Source of the DNA: Paenibacillus arenilitoris
Lineage (GTDB): Bacteria; Bacillota; Bacilli; Paenibacillales; Paenibacillaceae
Reading direction: 5' to 3'
DNA length: 64,000 bases
Assembly (NCBI RefSeq): GCF_014705655.1
Contig: NZ_JACXIY010000033.1
Span: 1 to 64,000, forward strand
The notes beneath the pieces were generated by a model. It was not told where the DNA came from, did no database searches, and worked only from the letters and a program-made list of their open reading frames with translations. Shown here in pieces: positions 44,392-52,421 of the stretch; position 1 is the first letter of the stretch, and each line of letters opens with the position of its first letter. The position numbers and the translations under genes were made by a program.

Positions 44392-44499
44392 TTAGTATTT
44401 GTTGAAGCCACACACACTACAAGCGATTATCACCAACAGGATAAACAGTACAAGAATTGTGCCTGTGTTAGTAAAGGCTCCTCCAACGTAACCGGACAT
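44392..44499 (-). CDS. YjcZ-type small sporulation membrane peptide
   Basis: A 35-residue peptide read on the minus strand: MSGYVGGAFTNTGTILVLFI, followed by LLVIIACSVCGFNKY. The GYVGGAF start and the single hydrophobic helix with VLFILLVII are the pattern of the YjcZ family (SscA-like), made during sporulation and found in the spore coat. AAGGAGGTGCTGCAA lies in front of ATG 44499. A -10-like CATAAGCTA (44530-44538) upstream fits a mother-cell sigma. Too small for ordinary gene calling. Confidence 0.75.
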   Translation of the reverse strand: MSGYVGGAFTNTGTILVLFILLVIIACSVCGFNKY

Positions 44500-44529
44500 T
44501 TGCAGCACCTCCTTGATCAGTAAGTAATT

Positions 44530-44538
44530 TAGCTTATG
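44530..44538 (-). promoter_or_regulatory. Candidate mother-cell sigma -10 (CATA-N3-TA)
   Basis: The minus strand reads CATAAGCTA, matching the sigma-K -10 form CATAnnnTA, 31 bp before the YjcZ-type start. No convincing -35 AC at 15-17 bp was found, so the assignment is tentative. Confidence 0.35.
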
Positions 44539-44820
44539 ATCGCCGCGTTCTTATTGATTGGGTGATTGTTACTAGTTGTTTCACTATTTATCGCTACTAT
44601 CATTCAGCAGCATATGTGCCGCACAGACATCTGTACGGGCAGCGGCAGCCCCCTCCTTCTCTCCTACCTTGCCAGCGCTCTTCCCGCAACCATCATTCAT
44701 AAGCATTTGTACGGTAATGATGCCCTTTTTTTATATGTAAACGATAACCTATACGTATAGAGGCGGCGGAACATATTCTGTTATAAATGTCCGCCTGACG
44801 AGAAAGGATAGATTAGGAAT
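44539..44820. other. Intergenic region with a terminator-like hairpin
   Basis: No convincing gene; frames present lack ribosome binding sites. On the plus strand CATCATT (44691-44697) pairs with AATGATG (44716-44722) and is followed by CCC and seven T residues (44726-44732), a terminator-like structure for an unknown transcript. Confidence 0.35.
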
Positions 44821-45231
44821 ATGCAGCGAAAACGCAACAGGAAGAAAGCGGCAGTCAAGTTGTCTTATTTGCAGCCTCAAGTCTCCCAAGTTCCCTCCGA
44901 AGAGTTGCCGTCGCCCCCTTTTCTGAATCAAGGCGCCGTTCCCGGGCTATTCGGACCGTCTTCCGATACTCCCCCTCCTTCAAGAAGAAGTCCGTTTCAA
45001 GGCCTCTTCTCCGCAATGGGCGGATTAGATGGAATTATGTCGACAATCGGCAAAGTTCAGAAAATGATCGGCGTATTTCAGCAAATTAAACCTATATTCG
45101 GTCTGTTCAGCGCATTCGGAGGAGCCAAAGCCGTAACAACGGGACTTGCACAAGGCCACAATACGAGAAAACGCGTATCTGGCGGCAAGATCCGGAAGAG
45201 GAGGCAACGAAGGAATAAAAGCAGAATATGA
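44821..45231 (+). CDS. Small basic protein, YqfQ/VrrA-like
   Basis: A 136-residue protein with basic ends (MQRKRNRKKAAVK and RKRVSGGKIRKRRQRRNKSR) around a hydrophobic middle (DGIMSTIGKVQKMIGVFQQI, then KPIFGLFSAFGGAKAV). The middle resembles the YqfQ/VrrA family of small sporulation-associated proteins; the match is from memory and weak. AAAGGATAG precedes ATG 44821 at normal distance. A strong terminator follows. It may belong to the spore coat, given the neighbouring YjcZ-type peptide, but that is inference. Confidence 0.6.
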   Translation: MQRKRNRKKAAVKLSYLQPQVSQVPSEELPSPPFLNQGAVPGLFGPSSDTPPPSRRSPFQGLFSAMGGLDGIMSTIGKVQKMIGVFQQIKPIFGLFSAFGGAKAVTTGLAQGHNTRKRVSGGKIRKRRQRRNKSRI

Positions 45232-45256
45232 GCGAGGTTGTGAATAGAGCCGAACT

Positions 45257-45300
45257 AAAAAGCATGGGACTTCTCGAGGAAGTATTCCCATGCTTTTTCT
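45257..45300 (+). terminator. Terminator after the small basic protein gene
   Basis: AAAAAGCATGGGA (45257-45269) with TCCCATGCTTTTT (45286-45298), a 13-bp perfect stem with a T-run; the A-run on the other side allows bidirectional action. Confidence 0.92.
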
Positions 45301-45387
45301 CGTTTGCCGATCATCAAACTAGCGAATAGTAGCGCTATCTGTGTCCGCATCGGGGAGTGATGCCGGGCAGTCGTCCATGAGAGTAGA

Positions 45388-46068
45388 CTAAAAACCGCGC
45401 TGAACGGTTTCTACTCCCTTTGGCACGATCAGCGTCAACTGCGGATCGACCGTCTCCGCGGCAAACCCGCCGTCGCGACGGTCGACCGCGCCGATCATGA
45501 CGTACATCGTCGCGCCGGCGACATGCGTCCTCATCAGGCCGTCGTCCGGCCGCTCCAGCTTCTTGTCCGACCAATAGCGGATTTGGCCGAACAGCTTCAC
45601 TTCCCGCGCGTCGGCTTCATCCACTTCCACGCCGCTCATGGACTGCACGACGATTTTCGTAACAGCCGGGGGAACCGTCGCAGCCGCCGAATCCACGTAA
45701 GCGGTCCGCTGCGTCATGTTCAGCTCCCGCTTCAGCTCGTCGAACAGGCCCGTCGACATGAGCAGCGCAAGCCCCAGGCTGACCGTGCCGATCACTCCGA
45801 CAAAAAACACGCTGATCCAGTCGTAGCGCACGATCGCCCGGTCGCTTCCGGAAAACTTCAAATAGAGCAGCAGCTCCGCGCCGAGCATAATAAATACGAT
45901 GGGCGCCACCCACGTCAGCACCTCATAGGACCCGATATCCTGCCACAGCGACACCGCAAGCGCCGTGCCCATCAGCATCAGCGTAATGCCCATCGACAGC
46001 GAGCCGACGCGCCAAGTGCGCATGCCCGCCGCGCGTCCGGCTTCGGGCATAACGTTAGCCCCGTTCAT
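45388..46068 (-). CDS. Two- to four-span membrane protein of the ECF sigma operon
   Basis: A 226-residue protein from ATG 46068 (MNGANVMPEAGRA) with AGGGAGGGCGAG upstream; longer frames run into the previous gene and are rejected. It shows three to four membrane spans (SMGITLMLMGTALAVSLW, VAPIVFIMLGAELLLYL, ISVFFVGVIGTVSLGLALLM) and a C-terminal extracytoplasmic part of about 100 residues (from about residue 125) with short beta strands. No family recognised. Its start overlaps the preceding gene by 14 nt. Last gene of the four-gene ECF operon. Confidence 0.8.
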   Translation of the reverse strand: MNGANVMPEAGRAAGMRTWRVGSLSMGITLMLMGTALAVSLWQDIGSYEVLTWVAPIVFIMLGAELLLYLKFSGSDRAIVRYDWISVFFVGVIGTVSLGLALLMSTGLFDELKRELNMTQRTAYVDSAAATVPPAVTKIVVQSMSGVEVDEADAREVKLFGQIRYWSDKKLERPDDGLMRTHVAGATMYVMIGAVDRRDGGFAAETVDPQLTLIVPKGVETVQRGF

Positions 46069-47242
46069 AAGGCTCGCCCTCCCTCTTGTCGAAGGTCGGA
46101 GCAAATCCGGCTTCCTCCGGCGCCGGCGGCGCATTATGCCTGTATTCCGCCGTCTTGCCGCCGAATACCATCCGTACGCCGAGCAGGATCAGCACGAACG
46201 AAATGGCGACCGTCGGAATGATGTAGATGAAATCCATATACGCCTCATACACCTGCCGCGTAAAATGATTGAGCACGAAATTGGTGACGACGCGGTTCAA
46301 CAAGTAATAGACGCCGAAGCCGATCAACGCGATGCCGAACCACTTCTGGTAAGGGACGAACTGCTTCATGACCGGCTCGTCGGTCAGCTCGTGGCGTTCG
46401 TAGCGCGACGTCTGCTGCAGCGCGTCGAAGAAGGCGAAGCACCAGAACAGCGGCAGCAGGAAGAAGAACAGCGACAACCTCAAATTGTCCATAATATAGA
46501 TGGCCAGCAGGAAGCCGCCCATGAGCTGAAGTCCGCGCTTCTGAAGCCCCAAGTACAGGTGTCCGGCGCCCGGGAAGATCGACAGCGCGATCGCGAGCAC
46601 CTTGTTTTTGCGCCCGGAAGCGATGTTCCGCTCCAAATCCTCGAAGATGGCGCGGTCGACGATCGTCTCGCCCCGCTGCTTCGCATGCTGAAGCGATATC
46701 GCGTCGAACATGCCGTAAATCCAGATGACCGGCAGCGCCAGCAGGAAGATAAGCAGCGCGCCGGAGCCCGTCGCGATGCTTAGAAAAACGACGATCGCGA
46801 ACAAACCGATGAACGAGATCAGCAGCGTAATGCCGCGCTGCATCAGACCGAGGCTCATATGGCCAAGCCCGGGCAGGAACGACAGCAGAATCGTGCGCGT
46901 CTTCTCGCGCTGTGCTTCGTAAGAATACCGGTCCGCCACGGCGTACGCATCCGGATAGCCGCCGTAGGCGCCCCCTCCGGCGCCCGGCGCCTGCAGCTTG
47001 CCCGACAATAACGTGACGATCATATCCAGCATGTTGACGATCCATACGAGAATCGCGAAGATCAGCAGAAAGATCGCGACCTCATCGGCGTCCCCATTCG
47101 ACACGAGAAGCAAAAAAATCAGTCCCAGCGATCCGAAAAAGGCTCCCCCGTAAAGGATCGTGCGAATGGGCCGGCCCAAGTAAACATGGCCTGCACCCGG
47201 TATCAATGAAAGAAAAAAAGCGGCCAACGGGCTTTTGTTCAT
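46055..47242 (-). CDS. Multi-span membrane protein with three PGxGHxxLG repeats
   Basis: A 395-residue membrane protein built of three related units, each starting with a small-residue motif: LSLIPGAGHVYLGRPIRTIL, LSFLPGLGHMSLGLMQRGIT and LSIFPGAGHLYLGLQKRGLQ (about residues 11, 118 and 217). These recall TM2/DUF5683-type short membrane modules. The loop after the first unit is Gly/Ala/Tyr-rich. A last pair of spans (WFGIALIGFGVYYLLNRVV, TVAISFVLILLGVRMVF) and a Pro/Ala-rich tail end it. Function unknown. It lies 37 nt after the anti-sigma gene and overlaps the next gene by 14 nt. Confidence 0.82.
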   Translation of the reverse strand: MNKSPLAAFFLSLIPGAGHVYLGRPIRTILYGGAFFGSLGLIFLLLVSNGDADEVAIFLLIFAILVWIVNMLDMIVTLLSGKLQAPGAGGGAYGGYPDAYAVADRYSYEAQREKTRTILLSFLPGLGHMSLGLMQRGITLLISFIGLFAIVVFLSIATGSGALLIFLLALPVIWIYGMFDAISLQHAKQRGETIVDRAIFEDLERNIASGRKNKVLAIALSIFPGAGHLYLGLQKRGLQLMGGFLLAIYIMDNLRLSLFFFLLPLFWCFAFFDALQQTSRYERHELTDEPVMKQFVPYQKWFGIALIGFGVYYLLNRVVTNFVLNHFTRQVYEAYMDFIYIIPTVAISFVLILLGVRMVFGGKTAEYRHNAPPAPEEAGFAPTFDKREGEPYERG

Positions 47243-47279
47243 AAATGGTTCCTTCCTTTCTAACGTTCGTAATGAAGCC

Positions 47280-47831
47280 TTATTTAAAGCGCAGCTCCTG
47301 CAGCCCGTCGAGCCACGAGCCGGTCTGGCTGACCATCCTCTCCGACCACGATTCCGCCTGCCCGGTCACCGGGCTGTCCGCGACCGGACGATGCGTCCGG
47401 CTCTCCCAGCTGTCCCGCTCCGCCATCCGCTGCGAGAAGGCGGCGAAGGTGCCGCTTCCGAGCAGCAGCAGCGTGATCGAAGCCGCGACCGTATAATGGA
47501 ACGCCGGATGCTGCAGCCACGAGGCCCGGCGGCTTGATTTTGCCTGAGCGGGGGCCTTCTTCTTCTCCGAAGCTTGCCGCACTTCCCGCTCCGGCTGCCG
47601 CTCCTCGAGCAGCCGCGCCACGACTCGCCCCTCAAGCCGCTCCAAATCCGGCTGCCCGGCATCCATCGTCTTCGCATCCCGCTCCAGCACCGCCATGAAC
47701 CGCGTAAGGCAAGTCTCGCACGCCTCCAGCTGCCGATCGACCGGCTCCCGTTCCGGCTCGGTCATCCGGCCCTGCGCGTACCGCTCCAATTGGGCCGCGG
47801 TCACATGTTCATGCTTGATCCCTTCACTCAT
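47280..47831 (-). CDS. Membrane-bound anti-sigma factor
   Basis: A 183-residue single-span protein. N-terminal segment resembles a zinc-finger anti-sigma domain: the cysteine pair C38-E-T-C41 (LEACETCLTRF) is kept, but the usual His three residues before the first Cys is Gln34, so zinc binding may be altered or use His7/His9. A basic linker and one membrane helix (TVAASITLLLLGSGTFAAF, about residues 114-132) follow, then a short extracytoplasmic tail with repeated Trp/Ser. Its ATG overlaps the sigma gene stop by 4 nt, the usual sigma/anti-sigma arrangement. Confidence 0.85.
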   Translation of the reverse strand: MSEGIKHEHVTAAQLERYAQGRMTEPEREPVDRQLEACETCLTRFMAVLERDAKTMDAGQPDLERLEGRVVARLLEERQPEREVRQASEKKKAPAQAKSSRRASWLQHPAFHYTVAASITLLLLGSGTFAAFSQRMAERDSWESRTHRPVADSPVTGQAESWSERMVSQTGSWLDGLQELRFK

Positions 47832-48385
47832 TCAAAATCCTCCTTCCGCCAATGCCGCTTCATCCAGTTTCGCGCCCGGTACAGCCGGGATTCCACGCTT
47901 TTGCGCTCCAGCCCCGTCTCGGCCGCGATTTGCTCATACGATTTATCTTCCATGTAAAAGGCCGTTACGACCTCGCGGTAACGATCCGGGAGCGACTCGA
48001 TCCGCGCCCTGACCTGACGCTTGTCCTCCTGCTCCATCGCCTCGGCCTCCGCGGCGGGCATCTCCGCCAGGTCGTCCTTTCTTAGCTCGGACATCCGCTC
48101 CTCGCCCGCAAGCTCCTCGGGCCTTCGCGCCTTGCCGCGTTTGAAATCGATCGCGCGATTGACGGCGATCCGCGTAATCCACGTCTTCAGCCCGTCCAAT
48201 CGGCATTCCGGAAGGGAGCGATAAATTTGCAGCAGCACTTCCTGCGTCACGTCCTCCGCGTCATGCGGCGAGTGCAGCACTGCGTTTACCGTTCTGTAGA
48301 TATACGGACCGTAAGCCCGCACAAAAGGTCGATAATGCTCGGGCCCGCCTTTTTGCGCCGCCTTGATCCAATCCTCGTCTTGAAT
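47828..48385 (-). CDS. ECF-type sigma factor, probable ATT start
   Basis: Extracytoplasmic-function sigma factor with region 2 (YRPFVRAYGPYIYRTVNAVL, HSPHDAEDVTQEVLLQIYRS) and region 4 (SLPDRYREVVTAFYMEDKSY, then EQIAAETGLERKSVESRLYRAR). The first usable standard codon is GTG 48322, without a ribosome binding site and starting inside region 2. The frame is open upstream and an ATT at 48385 is 8 nt after AAGGAGGGG, giving (M)QDEDWIKAAQKGGPEHYRPF, a normal ECF start. The full protein is then 185 residues. It would be released by the anti-sigma in response to an envelope signal and probably autoregulates this four-gene operon. Confidence 0.88.
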   Translation of the reverse strand: MQDEDWIKAAQKGGPEHYRPFVRAYGPYIYRTVNAVLHSPHDAEDVTQEVLLQIYRSLPECRLDGLKTWITRIAVNRAIDFKRGKARRPEELAGEERMSELRKDDLAEMPAAEAEAMEQEDKRQVRARIESLPDRYREVVTAFYMEDKSYEQIAAETGLERKSVESRLYRARNWMKRHWRKEDFE

Positions 48386-48588
48386 GTCGCTCCCCTCCTT
48401 CCCGAAACAATAGACGACGGCGCGTCCCGCTTCCCCTGCGCTTTTTCGAAAAAAGTTTTTTATTCGTCGAATGACCTGCTTTTTAGTGTAACACGATCTT
48501 GCCCCTTAACATCCGCAATAGAGGAATAATCGATTTGATGCCCGAACTACTAGTATGACTTGTAGGCAACTTTCCCGAATGGAGGATC

Positions 48589-49824
48589 ATGATGTTCGGC
48601 TTAACCAGGCTTCCCAAGAACGCGCGCGGCTGTCTGCTGTACGAGCCCCTGTTCCTAATCCCGTACAGCATGTTCAGCACGTATGCGACGATTTACATGT
48701 TCGAGATGGGGCTGAGCGAGACGGCGATCGGCTGGGTGACGACGCTGACGCTGCTCGTACAGGTGTTCTCGTCCTTCATCAGCGGCTTTCTGACCGACAA
48801 GCTCGGGAGAAAGCGGGCGCTGCTTTATTTCGACGTCCTCAGCTGGACGGTAGGCACCTTGCTGTGGGCGGTATCGCAAAATATATGGTTTTTTATCGTC
48901 GCGGCCGTCGTCAACGGATTTCAAAGAGTGCCGCATACGGCGTTCTACTGCTTGCTAGTTGAAGATACCGAGCCGAAGGACCGCACCTTCGTCTTCTCCG
49001 TCCTCCAGTTCGTCGGGATGCTCGGAGGGTTGTTCGCGCCGCTCGGCGGGCTGCTCGTCGCCCATTACGGCCTCATCCCCGGCATGCGGATCATGTACGC
49101 GCTCGCGTGCGTATGCATGACGATTCAATTCGTCGGCCGCCACTTCGCCACCCGGGAGACGGACATCGGCCTGCGCAAAATGGAGGAAACCCGCAGCCTC
49201 GGCCTCATGGCCGGCCTGCTCGAATACAAAGGGATCCTCCGCGGGATGGCGGGGAACAAGCCGCTGCTGCTTATTTTCGGCGTTTATATCCTGTTTCAAT
49301 TCCAGCTCACGCTGAAAACGACTTACCTGTCGCTCTTCTTCGTCGAGCATCTGAAGCTGGACAGCGGGCTTGTCTCGATCTTTCCCGCCGTCACCTCCGT
49401 CTTCATGCTGCTCTCGATGTGGCTGCTGCTGCCTCGCCTCGGCGATAACCGGCTGCATGCCGTTATGATGTGGGGCTTCTTCGTCTCGCTCGCGTCGAAC
49501 CTGCTGCTCATCCTGCCCCTGCCGGGCATGATGGTCTGGCTCGTCGTCAGCACGATTCTCGCCGCGGTCGGCACGATGATGACGTATCCGTATCTGGAAG
49601 CGGCGGTGGCGAACGCCATCGACGACGAGAACCGGGCCGGCATCTTCGCCATGCTGTCCGTGCTCATTCTGCTGGTCATCTCGCCGTCGGGGATTATCGG
49701 GGGCTGGGCCTATAAGCTGGACCCGAACCTGCCGATCCTCCTGATCGTCCTGTCGTTCGCGGCGAGCATGGCGCTGCTGGCGCTGTACAAGAGAAGCGCC
49801 GGGGAGGATGCGGCGAAAGCGTAG
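48589..49824 (+). CDS. MFS transporter
   Basis: A 411-residue transporter of the major facilitator superfamily with about 12 membrane spans. The MFS motif A between spans 2 and 3 is GFLTDKLGRKRALL. Likely a drug or metabolite exporter; substrate unknown. ATG 48589 and ATG 48592 share GGAGG (48581-48585), and the second has better spacing. It stands divergent to the ECF sigma operon and has no partner gene. Confidence 0.9.
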   Translation: MMFGLTRLPKNARGCLLYEPLFLIPYSMFSTYATIYMFEMGLSETAIGWVTTLTLLVQVFSSFISGFLTDKLGRKRALLYFDVLSWTVGTLLWAVSQNIWFFIVAAVVNGFQRVPHTAFYCLLVEDTEPKDRTFVFSVLQFVGMLGGLFAPLGGLLVAHYGLIPGMRIMYALACVCMTIQFVGRHFATRETDIGLRKMEETRSLGLMAGLLEYKGILRGMAGNKPLLLIFGVYILFQFQLTLKTTYLSLFFVEHLKLDSGLVSIFPAVTSVFMLLSMWLLLPRLGDNRLHAVMMWGFFVSLASNLLLILPLPGMMVWLVVSTILAAVGTMMTYPYLEAAVANAIDDENRAGIFAMLSVLILLVISPSGIIGGWAYKLDPNLPILLIVLSFAASMALLALYKRSAGEDAAKA

Positions 49825-50094
49825 CTGCTTAAGGTTCGTAGATCCATGAGATCCGAATTTCTTCCGCGTTCTCTGTCAATCTCGCCTTTGAATCCTTATT
49901 GACCCGAATGGATCGCCGGCCATCGGTGCCTATATTGTTCTCGTTAGGAGGACGAAGGCCGTTGTCGGGGCCTGCAGCAACGCGGAAACAAATGCGTAAC
50001 TCCGGTTTTCTCCGGATCCCTCGTTTTCCGCTGATGGACAATGAGGTATACTGGAGAAGTCAGGAAGTATTTAGACCAAAGGAGGCATTGTGAC

Positions 50095-50517
50095 GTGGGC
50101 ACGAATAACAAAATCGGCGGCGGCGGCTTTCATCATGTCGCGCTGAGAGCGAACGATTTTGAAGCGACGGTCAAATTTTATACCGAGGGCTTAGGCTTTG
50201 AACTGCGCCAGGCATGGGGTGAAGGCGACAAGCGCATTGTGCTGCTGGATACCGGCGACGGCAACTATTTGGAGGTATTCGCAGGCGGCTCCGGCGAACC
50301 GAAGCCGGAAGGCTGCTACTTCCACGTAGCGTTCCGCACCGATAACGTGGACGCCGCCGTCGAGGCGGCCGTTGCGGCAGGCGCTGCAGTGACGGTAGCG
50401 CCGAAGGAGGCCGTGCTCGGCAACACGCCGCCGACACCGGTACGCATCGCTTTCGTAAAGGGACTAAACGGTGAGATTATCGAGTTTTTCCAAAGCACGG
50501 GAGACCATCGGCTGTAA
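50095..50517 (+). CDS. VOC-family (glyoxalase/dioxygenase fold) protein
   Basis: A 140-residue protein from GTG 50095 (VGTNNKIGGGGFHHVALRAN), nine nt after AAAGGAGG; the upstream ATG at 50041 lacks one. Two beta-alpha-beta-beta-beta units: FHHVALRANDFEATVKFYTE with GDKRIVLLDTGDGNYLEVFA, and CYFHVAFRTDNVDAAVEAAV with PVRIAFVKGLNGEIIEFFQ. Metal ligands His and Glu (FHH, LEVF, YFHV, IIEFF) are conserved. Member of a large family of lyases, dioxygenases and binding proteins, so the reaction is not known. It lies 30 nt before the thioredoxin-fold gene and may be co-transcribed. Confidence 0.85.
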   Translation: MGTNNKIGGGGFHHVALRANDFEATVKFYTEGLGFELRQAWGEGDKRIVLLDTGDGNYLEVFAGGSGEPKPEGCYFHVAFRTDNVDAAVEAAVAAGAAVTVAPKEAVLGNTPPTPVRIAFVKGLNGEIIEFFQSTGDHRL

Positions 50518-50547
50518 TAAAATCCATGAGAAGAAAGGGGAATGGCA

Positions 50548-51135
50548 ATGGCAGACGCCTTTACTTTATCGATTGGGGACGCAGCGCCAGATTTTACCCT
50601 GCCGGCAACGGATGGGAAGACTTACGGGCTGAGCGACTTTCGCAACGCGAAGACGCTGGTCGTCTTTTTCACTTGCAATCATTGTCCTTTTGTCATCGGT
50701 TCGAATGAAGTTACGCGCGAAACCGCTAACCGCTATATCGAGAAGGGCGTGCAGTTCGTCGGCATCAACGCGAACAGCGTGAATACGAAGCCCGAAGATT
50801 CCTTTGAGCATATGGTCGCTCACATGGCGGAGCATGAATTCCCGTGGGTGTATCTGCGCGACGAATCGCAGGAAGTCGCGCTCGCGTACGGCGCGCTGCG
50901 GACGCCGCATTTTTACGTTTTCAACGAAGAGCGCAAGCTGGTTTACACCGGCCGTGGCGTCGATCAACCGCGGGATGTCGGCAAGATGACCGTCAACGAT
51001 CTCGACAACGCGCTTTCGGAACTCGCATCGGGGCAAGAGATTACCGTGAAGGTGACAAATCCGATCGGTTGCAACGTTAAATGGGACGGCAAGGACGCGC
51101 ACTGGATGCCCGCGGAAGCCTGCGATCTGGTATAA
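50548..51135 (+). CDS. AhpC/TSA-type thioredoxin-fold protein
   Basis: A 195-residue protein of the thioredoxin superfamily, closest to the AhpC/TSA-type peroxiredoxin-like proteins: [20 protein letters not shown], then the redox motif [12 protein letters not shown] (CXXC), [20 protein letters not shown], and cis-Pro [18 protein letters not shown]. The C-terminus has extra Cys residues (IGCNVKW, AEACDLV). It probably acts as a disulfide reductase or peroxidase in the cytoplasm; no signal is seen. Start ATG 50548, 8 nt after AAAGGGG; an ATG at 50542 is too close. Confidence 0.85.
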   Translation: MADAFTLSIGDAAPDFTLPATDGKTYGLSDFRNAKTLVVFFTCNHCPFVIGSNEVTRETANRYIEKGVQFVGINANSVNTKPEDSFEHMVAHMAEHEFPWVYLRDESQEVALAYGALRTPHFYVFNEERKLVYTGRGVDQPRDVGKMTVNDLDNALSELASGQEITVKVTNPIGCNVKWDGKDAHWMPAEACDLV

Positions 51136-51329
51136 CGCGGCGTCATGCATAAGCTTATTCCTCATATAGAAAGCCTCGGCCCCATCGTAAGGTGGCGGCT
51201 GGAGCTTTTTTCTAGATTATACATGGTTTTGTCCAAAACGAGGGATTACAACACGCTAAACATGTATAGGTCTTAACGAATTCATCCATAATAACTTGAA
51301 TTTAAAAATCGAATGGAGGGCGGATTCCG

Positions 51330-51527
51330 ATGAAACAAGATCAGCTGAGCAACTCCAATAAGGAGAAGCAGCCGGTTGCCTTTGCCAATCTGAATCACTC
51401 GGCAACTAGCTATGCGCAAAATGCGATAGAGGATGTATCGGCAAACCATTCCATAAATGAAGAAGCCGCGGAAAATTTGGTCAAACAGGCTATGCAAAAT
51501 GATGATGAAATGAAAAAGGATCAATAA
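51330..51527 (+). CDS. Small hydrophilic protein, unknown
   Basis: A 65-residue, Asn/Gln/Lys-rich protein without cysteine or membrane segment: MKQDQLSNSNKEKQPVAFAN, then LNHSATSYAQNAIEDVSANH and a tail ending QNDDEMKKDQ. GGAGGGCGG lies upstream of the ATG and a strong terminator follows, so it is likely a real gene. The composition recalls small acid-soluble or stress proteins, but no family is recognised. Confidence 0.65.
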   Translation: MKQDQLSNSNKEKQPVAFANLNHSATSYAQNAIEDVSANHSINEEAAENLVKQAMQNDDEMKKDQ

Positions 51528-51575
51528 ATCACCATCCTTCTAGTCGGGGAGGACGCATACGCCAAGCTCCCTCGC

Positions 51576-51603
51576 AAGCACCGTCATTCGATGGTGCTTT
51601 TCT
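51576..51603 (+). terminator. Terminator after the small hydrophilic gene
   Basis: AAGCACCGTC (51577-51586) with GATGGTGCTT (51590-51599), 10-bp stem, tight ATT-type loop, then TTTTCTT. Confidence 0.85.
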
Positions 51604-51642
51604 TATGCCCGCAATAACGTTTGCGAAGAAAACAAATGAAGG

Positions 51643-51690
51643 AAAAAAAAGACCTCATTGCCCGCAAGACAATTGCGACGGCAATGAGGT
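51643..51690 (-). terminator. Terminator after ywhD
   Basis: Minus strand: ACCTCATTGCC (51680-51690) with GGCAATGAGGT (51652-51662), 17-nt loop, then a T-run (CTTTTTTTT). Confidence 0.9.
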
Positions 51691-51790
51691 TCTCTTCTGC
51701 CACGGCGAACGCGCCGATTATGACCGGTCCTTCTGCTATACTGGAATATTGCATTAACTTCGGCTTTATCTGCCTCCATAACCGGGACGC

Positions 51791-52315
51791 TTACCCGCCA
51801 AGTGCTTCCTTCAGCTCCTCCGGCGAGCGGTCCCACCACTCCGCGTTATGCTCGATCAGCAGCTTGCGAAGCGCGGCCTTCTCCACGTCGCCCAGCTCGC
51901 CGAGAATGAAGCGGCGCTTGATCGCGTAGTCCAGCTTGTTCACGTGGTCGGCAAGGATCTTCCAGCCGCGGCGGGCTTCCGTGTCGATCAGCATCTCGCA
52001 CGCCGTCGCGCCCGCGTAGTGCGAGCCTTCCTCCGTCCGCTCGACCGCCACCCACACGATCCAGCATTGACGGCCGTTCGGCGTGTCCTCCTTGTTCGGC
52101 GTGAACTTGATGCCGCGCTCGATCTTGCTCTTCGCGTGCATCGCCCCTACGTCGATGTAAGCCTCTCCGTCGTCGATAATGACGCAAGCCACATCGCTCA
52201 AATCGATGGACCCCGCGCCGAAGCCTTTATGTTTTTTGCTGCTCACCACGTTGAGCGACAACGATTTTTTTTCCTTCTTCTCCGGCTGTTCCGCCTGGCC
52301 TTGTTGTTCCGTCAC
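51791..52315 (-). CDS. ywhD: YwhD-family protein
   Basis: A 174-residue soluble protein of the YwhD family, unknown function. A charged N-terminus (TEQQGQAEQPEKKEKKSLSL) is followed by a conserved core: GSIDLSDVACVIIDDGEAYI, HAKSKIERGIKFTPNKEDTP and HYAGATACEMLIDTEARRGW, ending in LRKLLIEHNAEWWDRSP. Start GTG 52315 behind GAAGGTG. In B. subtilis ywhD sits next to ywhE (pbpG)-speE-speB; here those genes are about 17 kb away, so the cluster is split. Confidence 0.88.
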   Translation of the reverse strand: MTEQQGQAEQPEKKEKKSLSLNVVSSKKHKGFGAGSIDLSDVACVIIDDGEAYIDVGAMHAKSKIERGIKFTPNKEDTPNGRQCWIVWVAVERTEEGSHYAGATACEMLIDTEARRGWKILADHVNKLDYAIKRRFILGELGDVEKAALRKLLIEHNAEWWDRSPEELKEALGG

Positions 52316-52421
52316 GCGTCTTCACACCTTCCCCGATACAATAATTCCATTTTAGCTAATATTCCTCCAAAAGCAAACATATACATGCTGTAGATGCTTG
52401 TCAACGGGAGGGAAACGGTCC

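Noticed and set aside
44566-44760. 64-codon plus-strand frame
   Set aside because: No ribosome binding site and composition unlike a protein; contains a terminator-like hairpin near its end.
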